A model generated the notes under the pieces. It saw only the letters and a program-made list of their open reading frames with translations. It was not told the DNA's origin and did not search any database. Positions 18,111-25,801 of a DNA stretch of 58,233 nt are shown here, in pieces. A program made the position numbers and the translations under genes. Position 1 is the stretch's first letter, and each line of letters opens with the position of its first letter. Source of the DNA: Candidatus Fermentibacterota bacterium (lineage in GTDB: Bacteria > Fermentibacterota > Fermentibacteria > Fermentibacterales > JCC-6); contig WJMA01000006.1 in assembly GCA_014728175.1 (NCBI GenBank), positions 1-58,233 on the forward strand, given 5' to 3'.

Positions 18111-18866
18111 CTATGGGATCAGGTTCTGCAGGCTCTCCGGCAGGACCGGTGGGAGTTCCCCCAGATCCTCCATCCAGGGAGCCATCTCTCCCCTCTGGGC
18201 GAACCTGGCAGCCATATCGGCCCTTCGCAGTGGGTCGGGAAGCCGGTAGTTGCCCGGAAGTCCCAGCACGATCCCGGCCGCGGAAGCTATGCTGAGTAGA
18301 TGTCCGGGACTCACGTAGACGGGTTTGACACCCGTCCTGGTTCGAACCACCGAGCCCACTACCCGTCCGTCCGCCTTCAGGGGAACCAGGCTTCCTCTGG
18401 CGGGGTCTGGCGTGGTCGCGGATCGGAACAGGGGAGACTTGGCGCAACCCACGCTGGGCAGCCCCGTGGTCAGCCCGATCCAGGAGGCCAGCCCCATCCT
18501 TCTGGGGTGGGCTATTCCGTGCCCGTCGGTGACCAGCAGCGCCACCTGTCGGGGAAGTATTTCCCGAATCCCCTCCAGCAGAGCCGCCAGGAGCGGCCCC
18601 TCCCGAAAGCAGAGGAATCCGGACGCGTAGCCCAGATGGACCTCGGACCGGCATACGTAGGTGCATAGATGACCGCGCCCGTGCTCATGGACGTCCGCCG
18701 TCACCCAGGCCTTGTTGCCGGAGTATTGGGCGTCCATGCACACCAGCAGGTCGCCAGGTTCGGGTCCGTATCCATCCGATGATGGTATCCGGACCCGCTC
18801 CGCCAGCCGCCTCTGCAACCGGGCCAGCCTCTGCCGGACGGCAGGGTTCGAGATGCCGATCTCCAT
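18111..18866 (-). CDS. nfi: Endonuclease V (deoxyinosine-specific repair nuclease)
   Basis: 251 residues from ATG 18866. Endonuclease V motifs are present in order: CMDAQYSG (place of the usual GVDVSY strand), YASGFLCFREGPLL, LLVTDGHGIAHPRRMGLAS, SVGCAKSPLF, and VKPVYVSPGHLLSI. The family cuts the second phosphodiester bond 3' of deoxyinosine and starts repair of deaminated adenine. An ATG at 18947 gives a longer frame, but its first 27 residues do not belong to the family. The gene is upstream of tetR on the same strand and divergent from the SLOG gene. Confidence 0.9.
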   Translation of the reverse strand: MEIGISNPAVRQRLARLQRRLAERVRIPSSDGYGPEPGDLLVCMDAQYSGNKAWVTADVHEHGRGHLCTYVCRSEVHLGYASGFLCFREGPLLAALLEGIREILPRQVALLVTDGHGIAHPRRMGLASWIGLTTGLPSVGCAKSPLFRSATTPDPARGSLVPLKADGRVVGSVVRTRTGVKPVYVSPGHLLSIASAAGIVLGLPGNYRLPDPLRRADMAARFAQRGEMAPWMEDLGELPPVLPESLQNLIP

Positions 18867-18973
18867 TTCCGAGTGCAATCCCCCAATCCCAGCTCGGCCC
18901 TGCGGACTCCTCCCAGTGTTTCTATAATCCCAGGCGACGCATGTCATGTTGCCCTCTGGGGAAGGCGGCCCAA

Positions 18974-19333
18974 TTGAGGACCATAATCGCCGGTTCCAGA
19001 AGCGTGGATAACATACGGGCCGTGGAGGAAGCTGTGACCCGGTCCGGGTTCTCCGTCTCGGAGGTGGTCTCCGGTTGCGCCAGGGGCGCGGACCGGCTGG
19101 GCGAGATGTACGCCGGAAAGAATGGATTGCCCGTAAAGCGCTTTCCCGCGGATTGGAGGAGGCTCGGGCGCATGGCCGGCGTGGTCAGGAACCACGCCAT
19201 GGCCCGATACGCCGATGCCCTGATCGCGGTATGGGACGGCAGAAGCAGGGGAACCGGCCACATGATCACGACCGCAAGAAAGAGGGGCCTGAGGGTGTAC
19301 ATTTACCTGGTGGGGGAGGACGGCGTTGGATAG
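18974..19333 (+). CDS. SLOG-domain protein of the DUF2493 family
   Basis: 119 residues from a TTG start. The start is chosen because TTG-RTIIAGSR gives the normal family N-terminus and GGGGAAGG lies about eight bases upstream. The Rossmann-like SLOG motifs are present: IIAGSRS, VVSGCARGADRLGEMYA, FPADWRRLGRMAGVVRNHAM, and the late SRGTGHMI. These proteins are thought to bind nucleotides or nucleotide-derived ligands; the true ligand is not known. It overlaps the rubrerythrin-VIT1 gene by eight bases and is probably co-transcribed with it. Confidence 0.86.
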   Translation: MRTIIAGSRSVDNIRAVEEAVTRSGFSVSEVVSGCARGADRLGEMYAGKNGLPVKRFPADWRRLGRMAGVVRNHAMARYADALIAVWDGRSRGTGHMITTARKRGLRVYIYLVGEDGVG

Positions 19334-20195
19334 CGAACGACTGAGGGAGCGTCTCGTCGATTTCCAGCGAAACGAGATAACCGAGCACTACATATACCGA
19401 AGGCTCTCGGAGAGGGTTGCCTCGGAGCACAACAGCGAGGTTCTGGCCCGGATCGGCGAGGAGGAACTCGACCATTACAACCGAATCCGGGAGGTCACCG
19501 GGATCGAGGTTTCGCCCGTCCGGTGGAAGATCCGGTTCTACTGCGTTCTGAGCAGGCTTCTGGGTTTGACCTTCGTGCTCAAGCTTATGGAGAGGGGAGA
19601 GGAGTCCGCCCAGAGCGGGTACGACCAGCTCAGCGAGGCGTTTCCCGAATCGACGGAGATACTGCGGGAGGAGCGGGAGCACGAGGACGAGCTTCTGAAG
19701 ATGTTGGACGAGGAAAAGCTGCGTTACATCGGCTCCGTGGTTCTGGGGTTGAACGACGCCCTGGTGGAGCTTACCGGAGCCCTGGCCGGTTTTACCCTGG
19801 CCCTTCGCAACACCAGGCTCATCGCCCTGACCGGAATGGTTACCGGCATCGCCGCCGCGCTGTCCATGGCCGCGTCGGAGTACCTCTCCACCAAATCCGA
19901 GAGCGACGACGGCAACCCGGTGAAAGCCTCGCTGTACACCGGATCGGCTTACCTGGCAACGGTGGTGCTGCTGATTTTCCCCTATCTGGTCCTGGAAAGC
20001 TACTACCTGTGCCTGGGCGTGGCCCTCCTGGTGGGGATTCTCATTGTGGCCGGGTTCAACTTCTACCTCTCGGTGGCGCAGGATCTCCCCTTCGGGAAGA
20101 GGTTCCTGGAGATGGCCGGAATCAGCCTGGGAGTTGCGGCCCTTAGCTTCGGCATAGGTCTTCTGGTGAGGATATTCCTGGGGGTGGATGTCTAA
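19326..20195 (+). CDS. Rubrerythrin-like domain fused to a VIT1/CCC1 iron transporter
   Basis: 289 residues, TTG start with GGGGGAGG upstream. Residues 1-130 form a ferritin-like four-helix bundle with metal ligands in EITEHY, EEELDHY and EEREHEDE. Residues 135-289 are the VIT1 membrane domain with about five helices, including GLNDALVELTGALAGF and AASEYLSTKSES. Proteins of this fusion type (MbfA-like) export ferrous iron, with the di-iron domain sensing or oxidising it. It would protect the cell from iron-driven oxygen damage. It is convergent with plsC. Confidence 0.93.
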   Translation: MDSERLRERLVDFQRNEITEHYIYRRLSERVASEHNSEVLARIGEEELDHYNRIREVTGIEVSPVRWKIRFYCVLSRLLGLTFVLKLMERGEESAQSGYDQLSEAFPESTEILREEREHEDELLKMLDEEKLRYIGSVVLGLNDALVELTGALAGFTLALRNTRLIALTGMVTGIAAALSMAASEYLSTKSESDDGNPVKASLYTGSAYLATVVLLIFPYLVLESYYLCLGVALLVGILIVAGFNFYLSVAQDLPFGKRFLEMAGISLGVAALSFGIGLLVRIFLGVDV

Positions 20196-20201
20196 GCTTT
20201 T

Positions 20202-20816
20202 CTAGCCCATGGCCCGCGGCATGTCCCGCACGTTGCGGGTCAGCCGTTCGGTGAAAGCTCTCATGGCCTCCCCGATGCGCGAATCACCGGCGAAGTCCGC
20301 GAAGTAGATGGGAGGACCGATTCTCACCCTTACCGGCTTGGCCGGGTAGATCAGCCCGACCGTTCCCCTTATGGCCACCGGGAAGGTGGGAACGTCCAGG
20401 CTCTCCTCCGCGCTGAGATGGGTGAGAATTCTGGCCGTGCCTAGCTTGAACCTCATGGCCCGGTCCCTTTTGCGCAGCCTGCCCTCGGGGAAGATGCACA
20501 ACGGGTCGCCTTCCAGAAGGGCTCTGGTGGCCCCGCTGAGAAGATCGCCGTTGCGGTCGAAGAGGTTCCTGGAGGCGGCGAAGCGGACCGGTCTTCTGAA
20601 CAGAGATCCCACCGGGACGACGTCCAGCCAGCTGACATGGTTGGGTGCCAGCAGCGCGGGTCCGCAGTCCGGAACCAGCCGCCGGCCGACGCATCTCAGC
20701 CGGGCGGGAGAGAGCGCCTTGACCAGCAGCCTTCTCATGAAGTAGTAGAATCTTCCGTTGAGCCCCGGGGTCTTCCGAGCAGACAAGGGATTGGACGTTT
20801 TTGCCACCGTGGTCAT
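20202..20816 (-). CDS. plsC: 1-acyl-sn-glycerol-3-phosphate acyltransferase (PlsC family)
   Basis: 204 residues. The acyltransferase motifs are NHVSWLD (the HX4D catalytic pair), FPEGRLRKRD for phosphate binding, and VPTFPVAIRGT. A basic N-terminus and hydrophobic helix would seat it on the inner membrane. It adds the second acyl chain in phosphatidic acid synthesis, or acts on a related lysolipid. It appears monocistronic, convergent with the iron transporter gene and divergent from the nitroreductase operon. The family also includes lyso-ornithine-lipid acyltransferases, so the exact acceptor is not certain. Confidence 0.88.
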   Translation of the reverse strand: MTTVAKTSNPLSARKTPGLNGRFYYFMRRLLVKALSPARLRCVGRRLVPDCGPALLAPNHVSWLDVVPVGSLFRRPVRFAASRNLFDRNGDLLSGATRALLEGDPLCIFPEGRLRKRDRAMRFKLGTARILTHLSAEESLDVPTFPVAIRGTVGLIYPAKPVRVRIGPPIYFADFAGDSRIGEAMRAFTERLTRNVRDMPRAMG

Positions 20817-20911
20817 GGAAGCCTTTCGAGAAGGTGATTCCCGCTGTATCTCAAAATTGCGTATCTGTGTGAAGACAATTTGAACGGTAGAGCTTGCCGA
20901 AAGGAGGGAAC

Positions 20912-21445
20912 ATGCCCCAGAGCTTTCTCGATCTACTCCATAGCAGAAGGAGCATCAGGAAGTATCGACCCGAGAGGCTGGACCCGGAGACGGTTGATCT
21001 TCTTAGGGAGATAGCGCTCAGGTCTCCGTCGTCCAGAGGAATAAATCCGTGGAGGTTCGTGTTCGTTCAGAACCCCGAGACACTCCGAGAGCTGGCCCGA
21101 TCCAAGGGCCACGGGTCGGCGTTTCTAGCGGGGGCCGCTCTGGGAGTCGTGGTGTGCGCCGAGGAGGGCGAGTCCGACGTGTGGGTGGAGGACTGCTCCA
21201 TAGCCTCGACCCTGCTCCATCTGGGCGCTCACTCCCTGGGTCTGGGCAGCTGCTGGATCCAGATTAGAAACAGGCGGGCAGCCGATGGAACCTCCAGTGA
21301 GGCGAGAATCAGGGATGTCCTGGGACTGCCCGATACATTTCGGGTTGAATCCATCGTGGGGGTGGGCCGCCCGGCGGAGACCAAGGAGGGCGTGTCCGAG
21401 GAGGAGCTGCAGTTCGACAAGATGCGCGACGAAAGCTGGAGCTGA
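20912..21445 (+). CDS. Nitroreductase-family flavoprotein
   Basis: 177 residues from ATG 20912, placed by AAAGGAGGG a few bases upstream. The FMN-binding pattern is present: LHSRRSIRKYRPERL at the N-terminus, SPSSRGINPWRFVFV, and SLGLGSCWIQ with a late GVGRPAE. These enzymes are FMN-dependent NAD(P)H oxidoreductases acting on nitro compounds, quinones or enones. It is the first gene of a three-gene unit with Mth938-like and MIF-like genes, three bases before the next. Confidence 0.93.
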   Translation: MPQSFLDLLHSRRSIRKYRPERLDPETVDLLREIALRSPSSRGINPWRFVFVQNPETLRELARSKGHGSAFLAGAALGVVVCAEEGESDVWVEDCSIASTLLHLGAHSLGLGSCWIQIRNRRAADGTSSEARIRDVLGLPDTFRVESIVGVGRPAETKEGVSEEELQFDKMRDESWS

Positions 21446-21448
21446 CCG

Positions 21449-21811
21449 ATGAGACCCCGGATCGAGGCCACCGGATTCGGCTGGATGCAGATCGACGGCA
21501 AGAGGTACGCCAAAGACGTTCTGATACGTCCCTCCGGAGAGATAGAGAAGCGCCGCAAGAAGCTCTCCAAGAAGTTATTCGGAACCTCACACCGGATGTC
21601 CCTGGAGGAGGCGGAGCACGTTCTTCCCGGTCCGGCCGATCTTCTGGTGATCGGTACCGGGCAGTACGGAAGGCTTACCCTGACCGAGGAGGCCCGGGAC
21701 CACTTCCAGAGCCTGGACTGCGAGGTAAGGGTTCTGCCCACCCCGGAGGCCCTGGAGGAGTACAACCGGGCCCGGGGCGAGGTGGCGGGGCTTTTTCACC
21801 TGACCTGCTGA
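21449..21811 (+). CDS. Mth938-like domain protein (DUF498)
   Basis: 120 residues, the whole length of a single Mth938/NDUFAF3-type domain. Characteristic segments are ATGFGWMQIDGKRYAKDVLI near the start, a middle segment PADLLVIGTGQYGRLTL, and VRVLPTPEALEEYN near the end. The fold is known from structures, but the function of bacterial members is not established. It sits between the nitroreductase and MIF-like genes and is probably translated from the same message. Confidence 0.9.
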   Translation: MRPRIEATGFGWMQIDGKRYAKDVLIRPSGEIEKRRKKLSKKLFGTSHRMSLEEAEHVLPGPADLLVIGTGQYGRLTLTEEARDHFQSLDCEVRVLPTPEALEEYNRARGEVAGLFHLTC

Positions 21812-21852
21812 GGAAGCGAACGATTCATATCCAACGGAAAGGAACCCATCAC

Positions 21853-22200
21853 ATGCCACTGGCCCGCATAAGCACCAACGCCCCCCTGGACGAAACCGCT
21901 CAAGGAGAGATATGCAGGGGGCTTTCGGAGATTCTATCCAGGGAGATAGGCAAGCCCGAGCAGTACATCATGACTGTCCTGGAGAACTGCCGGATGCTCA
22001 TGTCCGCCCGGGACGGCAACGCTGCCTTCGTGGACGTCCGCAGCATCGGCGGGCTGAGCCCGGAGGTCAACACGGCCGTATCGTCTTCGGTTTGCGACTT
22101 GCTGAAGGCCAAGGCGGACGTGCCCCCGGAAAGGATCTACGTGGTCTTTACCGACGTACCCCGGGAAAGCTGGGCATGGAAGGGCAGTACGTTCGGCTGA
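21853..22200 (+). CDS. MIF/phenylpyruvate tautomerase-like protein
   Basis: 115 residues. The N-terminus is MPLARISTN, so Pro1 would be exposed after Met removal, as needed for tautomerase chemistry. Family segments include IGKPEQYIMTVLE and ERIYVVFTDVPRESWAWKGSTFG. The start has AAAGGAA upstream. The expected activity is keto-enol tautomerisation of phenylpyruvate-like acids by a homotrimer; the natural substrate is unknown. It ends the nitroreductase-Mth938 unit. Confidence 0.94.
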   Translation: MPLARISTNAPLDETAQGEICRGLSEILSREIGKPEQYIMTVLENCRMLMSARDGNAAFVDVRSIGGLSPEVNTAVSSSVCDLLKAKADVPPERIYVVFTDVPRESWAWKGSTFG

Positions 22201-22205
22201 TCGAC

Positions 22206-22248
22206 ACTGGTCAGGGAAGCCTCGATACTGGTCCCGTTTACACTGGTC
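22206..22248 (+). repeat. Three direct ACTGGTC repeats upstream of the asparagine synthetase gene
   Basis: ACTGGTC occurs at 22206-22212, 22227-22233 and 22242-22248, spaced 21 and 15 bases start to start, with similar flanks (CGAYACTGGTC twice and ACTGGTCCC twice). They lie in the 101-base gap before the AsnB-like gene. They could be an activator site, or degenerate REP-like units; the spacing is not a uniform helical repeat. Confidence 0.4.
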
Positions 22249-22301
22249 CCACATAATATCAATTAAGTTTGTAGGAATTTCTCCGGCATGGACGGGTACG
22301 C

Positions 22302-24182
22302 ATGTGTGGAGTACACGGAGCGGTTTGCCGAGCTCTTCCCGCAGAAGAGATCCGTCGGAGGCTGGAAACAATGTCCGAGCTCCAGAGGCACCGCGGTCCG
22401 GACGACCGGAGGGAGGAGGTGTTCGAGCTCTCGAGCTGCAGAGTCGGTCTGGGATTCGTAAGGCTGGCCATACTTGACCTGGAGACCGGCATGCAACCGA
22501 TCACCTGCCCGGTGGACGGATCGACCATAGCATGCAACGGCCAGGTTTACAACTACGTGGAGTTAAGGGACGAGGTGGCCGGTCAGCCCTTCCAAACCCA
22601 TGGCGACATGGAGGTCGCACTTCACCTCTATCGCAAGCTGGGTACCGGCTTCCTGAGCAAGCTCAACGGGATGTATGCCGGAGCGGTGCTGGACCGTCGC
22701 TCGGAGAGCCTGCTTCTGTTCAGGGACCGGTTCGGAATTAAGCCCCTGTACTACACCGAGTCGCCCGACGGCTTCTTCTTCTCCTCGGAGATCAGGCCCC
22801 TGCTTGCGGTTTCCCGAACCCCCGCTGAGCTGGATCGCCGGGCCCTTCCGCTCTACTTCACTTACAGGTTCGTTCCGGGGGAACGGACGGCGTTCAGAGG
22901 GATCCATCGCCTTCCTCCGGGAAGCTATCTCAGGATGGACTTGAGGTCGGGCGAGATACGCAGGGAGCGGTACTGGGAGTACGTTCCCTGTGGTGGGGAA
23001 GACCGCTCCGAGAGCGATCTCCGCCGGGAGTTCTGTAACCTCTTCCGGGACGCGGTCCGCATCAGGCTGCGCTCCGACGTGGAAGTGGGCAGCCTCCTCA
23101 GCGGGGGAGTGGACTCCTCGGCCGTATGCTCCGAGGTGGCCCGAGAGAAGCCGCTTCTGAAGCTCTTCACCATCGGCTTTGAAGAGAGGGAGTACGACGA
23201 GATGGCCGAAGTCGGGCGTTTCGTGTCCTCTCTACCCCGACTTCGGTCCGCCGAGATGATCAGCAGAACCTGCACCAGCAATCTCCTGGCCGGGCTACCC
23301 GGTCTGGTGGAGAGCGTGGAGGAACCCCTGTGCCTGGGAACCATGGTCCCTACGGATCAGGTATCCGATCTGGCCGCAGCTTCACTGAAGGTGGTTCTAT
23401 CCGGAGAGGGAGCGGACGAGATCCTCGCCGGTTACCGCAAGTTTCTGCTGGAGATGGCGGCGGTGGAGATGGAAGGGATGTCGGAGAAGGAGAGGAGCTC
23501 GCTCCTGGAAGACCTTCCCGAGCTTCCCGAATACGTCGGGATGAGGTCTCCGGATCCTTCCCGGAGGTACGTGCAGAGCGATTCGCTGTTCGATGCCGAA
23601 ACGCTACGCAGCCTTCTAGGTGAAGAGACCGGCGACCGGTCGATACCCCCCGAAGCCATGCCCTCGCTTCGGCCGGACTGCCATCCGGTGGACATGATGG
23701 TAGCCATGGAGTGTAGGGCCAGGCTGCCCGATTACGTGATACTCAGGTTGGACAAGCTCTCCATGAGGCACTCGCTGGAGGTTCGGACCCCATTCCTGGA
23801 CTACAGGATAGCCGAGTTGCTGGCGTCCACGCCTGCGAGGCTGAAGGTCGACCTGGCGGGCAGGATCGGCAAGTATATATCGCGCAAGGCAATGAGCGCA
23901 TGCGACGTACTGCCCGAAGAGGTCGCGTTCCGTCCGAAGATCCCCTTCACCATCCCCCTGGCCGACTGGCTGCAGGACCGCTCCTCCTTTCCCGAGCCGC
24001 TCCGGGAGGTGGTCGAGGGCACCGCGATAAGGAGGCACGGCGTACTCGATCCCGACACTGCCGCCGGCATTCTGGGCTCGGTCTCCTCCGAGGGCGTGGG
24101 GCCTTCGACCCTGGTATCTAACGCGGACCGGGCGTTCTCCCTATTGGTCTTCAGCCTGTGGTACGAGGAGTTCGTAGCATGA
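22302..24182 (+). CDS. asnB: Asparagine synthase (glutamine-hydrolysing) family protein
   Basis: 626 residues. Cys2 in MCGVHGA is the class II glutamine amidotransferase nucleophile, with RHRGPDD following. The N-terminal domain ends near residue 210. The synthetase domain has the ATP pyrophosphatase loop LLSGGVDSSAV (about 264-274) and later LSGEGADEILAGY. It would make an amide from a carboxylate by acyl-adenylate chemistry with ammonia from glutamine. It may be a true asparagine synthetase, but its four-base overlap with a GCS2-type ligase suggests a dedicated metabolite pathway; AsnB paralogues are often recruited for such roles. Confidence 0.92.
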   Translation: MCGVHGAVCRALPAEEIRRRLETMSELQRHRGPDDRREEVFELSSCRVGLGFVRLAILDLETGMQPITCPVDGSTIACNGQVYNYVELRDEVAGQPFQTHGDMEVALHLYRKLGTGFLSKLNGMYAGAVLDRRSESLLLFRDRFGIKPLYYTESPDGFFFSSEIRPLLAVSRTPAELDRRALPLYFTYRFVPGERTAFRGIHRLPPGSYLRMDLRSGEIRRERYWEYVPCGGEDRSESDLRREFCNLFRDAVRIRLRSDVEVGSLLSGGVDSSAVCSEVAREKPLLKLFTIGFEEREYDEMAEVGRFVSSLPRLRSAEMISRTCTSNLLAGLPGLVESVEEPLCLGTMVPTDQVSDLAAASLKVVLSGEGADEILAGYRKFLLEMAAVEMEGMSEKERSSLLEDLPELPEYVGMRSPDPSRRYVQSDSLFDAETLRSLLGEETGDRSIPPEAMPSLRPDCHPVDMMVAMECRARLPDYVILRLDKLSMRHSLEVRTPFLDYRIAELLASTPARLKVDLAGRIGKYISRKAMSACDVLPEEVAFRPKIPFTIPLADWLQDRSSFPEPLREVVEGTAIRRHGVLDPDTAAGILGSVSSEGVGPSTLVSNADRAFSLLVFSLWYEEFVA

Positions 24183-25132
24183 GCCGGGAATGCGGGGTCG
24201 GTATCCTGGGAGAAGCCACGGAGGTCGATCGGCTTGCCCGCAGGTACGCCGGTCGATTGCTGCAGGAAATCTCGAAAATCGATAGGGAGCCTCCCAGAAC
24301 CTTTGGTTTCGAGTACGAGTTCCTTCCGGCCGAGCCCTTGACCGCCAGGGACATGACCAGACTGCGGCGTCTGCTGAGGGACGAGGGTTTCACCGAGTCC
24401 GAAGGGCGATTCGTCTGCGATGAGCGGGCAGTCGTTTTCGAGCCCGGAGGACAGATCGAGTATCTGAGCCCCCCCATGGAGGGACACGACGAAAGCACTT
24501 TGCTGGAGACGATGGGGTGGATCTCGGGGATGAACGCCATCATCCGGAGCAGGCTGGGGATCCGCTACCTGGGAAGGCCCTTCCTGGCGGGAAGGGAGAC
24601 GTCGCCGCTTCTTCTGACGGCCGACAGGTACCGGAGCATGCACCGGAGGTTCGCCGTATGCGACGACAGGGGATTGCAGATGATGAAGGGCACGGCCGCG
24701 GTGCACCTCCATGCAGCGCTGATGCGGCCCGGGGAGCTGGCGCCGCTATGGCTTGCAATGACGGATCTCTCCTGCCGTACTCACTTCTCGATGTCCGAGC
24801 AGCGGAGAGACATCTGGAATAGAACCGACCCCCGCAGATGCGGCCTGCCCGCGATTCCCCGGGATGCGCTGGACCCGATGGACATCCTGGTACCCCTTTG
24901 CAGGCTCGCGGTGTCGGCCGTGGAGCTGTCGTCCGGGGTGCCCTTCTACGCTCTAGACGGGGTAGGCTTCCCTGATTTCCTGGAGCATCTGACCACCATA
25001 TTCACGGACGTAAGGCTGAACCTCAAGGGAATGACCGTGGAGCTCAGAACTCCGGACAGCCTTCCGCCCCACAGGTTCCCCACTCTGTGGCGAAGCTTCA
25101 TCGAGCAGATCGAGGAACGCCTCCCCCGTTGA
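24179..25132 (+). CDS. GCS2-family glutamate-cysteine ligase-like carboxylate-amine ligase
   Basis: 317 residues from ATG 24179, which overlaps the AsnB stop (ATGA) and has GAGGAG upstream. Metal and substrate motifs of the GCS2 fold are visible: FGFEYEF, EPGGQIEYLSPP, RYRSMHRRF, QMMKGTAAVHLH, and the late strand DVRLNLKG with VELRTPDSLPP. At 317 residues it is shorter than bacterial GshA or plant-type enzymes (about 430-520) and nearer to compact YbdK/EgtA-like amidoligases. It should join an amino acid side-chain carboxylate to an amine using ATP. The true substrates are unknown. Confidence 0.82.
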   Translation: MSRECGVGILGEATEVDRLARRYAGRLLQEISKIDREPPRTFGFEYEFLPAEPLTARDMTRLRRLLRDEGFTESEGRFVCDERAVVFEPGGQIEYLSPPMEGHDESTLLETMGWISGMNAIIRSRLGIRYLGRPFLAGRETSPLLLTADRYRSMHRRFAVCDDRGLQMMKGTAAVHLHAALMRPGELAPLWLAMTDLSCRTHFSMSEQRRDIWNRTDPRRCGLPAIPRDALDPMDILVPLCRLAVSAVELSSGVPFYALDGVGFPDFLEHLTTIFTDVRLNLKGMTVELRTPDSLPPHRFPTLWRSFIEQIEERLPR

Positions 25133-25143
25133 GAGGGCCGCCG

Positions 25144-25172
25144 GCCGGGGATGCTTGACCGGAGCCCCCGGC
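25144..25172 (+). terminator. Possible terminator hairpin after the AsnB-GCS2 pair
   Basis: GCCGGGG (25144-25150) and CCCCGGC (25166-25172) form a 7-pair GC stem with a 15-base loop, starting 11 bases after the GCS2 stop. Only a short T-poor tail follows, so it may attenuate rather than end transcription. Confidence 0.3.
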
Positions 25173-25234
25173 TTCATTCCGTTAGGCACGAGTAGTCGAA
25201 AGGCCGTTGCGGATGCAGGAAGGGACCGACCCGC

Positions 25235-25792
25235 ATGGCGCGGATAAGGGTGATCGAACCGGAGGACGCCCGGGGCAGGCTGCGGGAGATATACGAAGAG
25301 TTGGCAGGGAAGAGAGGTAAAATAGCCGCTATCCACAAGATCCAGAGCCTCAATCCCGAGTCCATCCGGAGCCACATGGACCTATACATGACCATAATGT
25401 ACGGAAAGTCCTCCCTGTCCCGCGCCCAGAGAGAACTGATCGGCGTGGTGGTCTCCCGGGCCAACGGCTGCGAATACTGCGTAAGGCATCACCTGGAGGC
25501 CCTGCGGCACTTCTGGAGGGATCCCTTGCTGCTCAAGTGCATAGAAGAGGACTTCGAGCAGGCCGGGCTGGACGACCGCAACGCTGCGCTCTGCGATTAC
25601 GCGTGGAAGCTGTCCCGCCGGCCGGCCGGAATAGATGACGACGACTTCCGGGCCATGCGAGAGACCGGCTTGGATGACCAGGCCATCCTGGACGCTACGC
25701 TTACCGTTGCCTACTTCAATTTCGTAAACAGGATAGTCACCGGCCTGGACGTGGAGCTGGAACCCGACCCCGGCGGTTACAAGTACGAATGA
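25235..25792 (+). CDS. AhpD-like peroxidase-related protein (carboxymuconolactone decarboxylase fold)
   Basis: 185 residues. The redox motif CEYCVRHH (Cys-x-x-Cys-x-x-x-His) with the Glu upstream (SRAQRELIGVVVSRANG) defines the AhpD-type active site. Such proteins reduce peroxides or pass electrons to peroxiredoxins, usually as oligomers. The ribosome site is GGAAGGGA. It follows the GCS2 gene after 102 bases and a hairpin, on the same strand, so it may belong to the same pathway or only to oxygen defence. It is convergent with the MutL-like gene. Confidence 0.9.
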   Translation: MARIRVIEPEDARGRLREIYEELAGKRGKIAAIHKIQSLNPESIRSHMDLYMTIMYGKSSLSRAQRELIGVVVSRANGCEYCVRHHLEALRHFWRDPLLLKCIEEDFEQAGLDDRNAALCDYAWKLSRRPAGIDDDDFRAMRETGLDDQAILDATLTVAYFNFVNRIVTGLDVELEPDPGGYKYE

Positions 25793-25801
25793 GGGGAGCG
25801 G

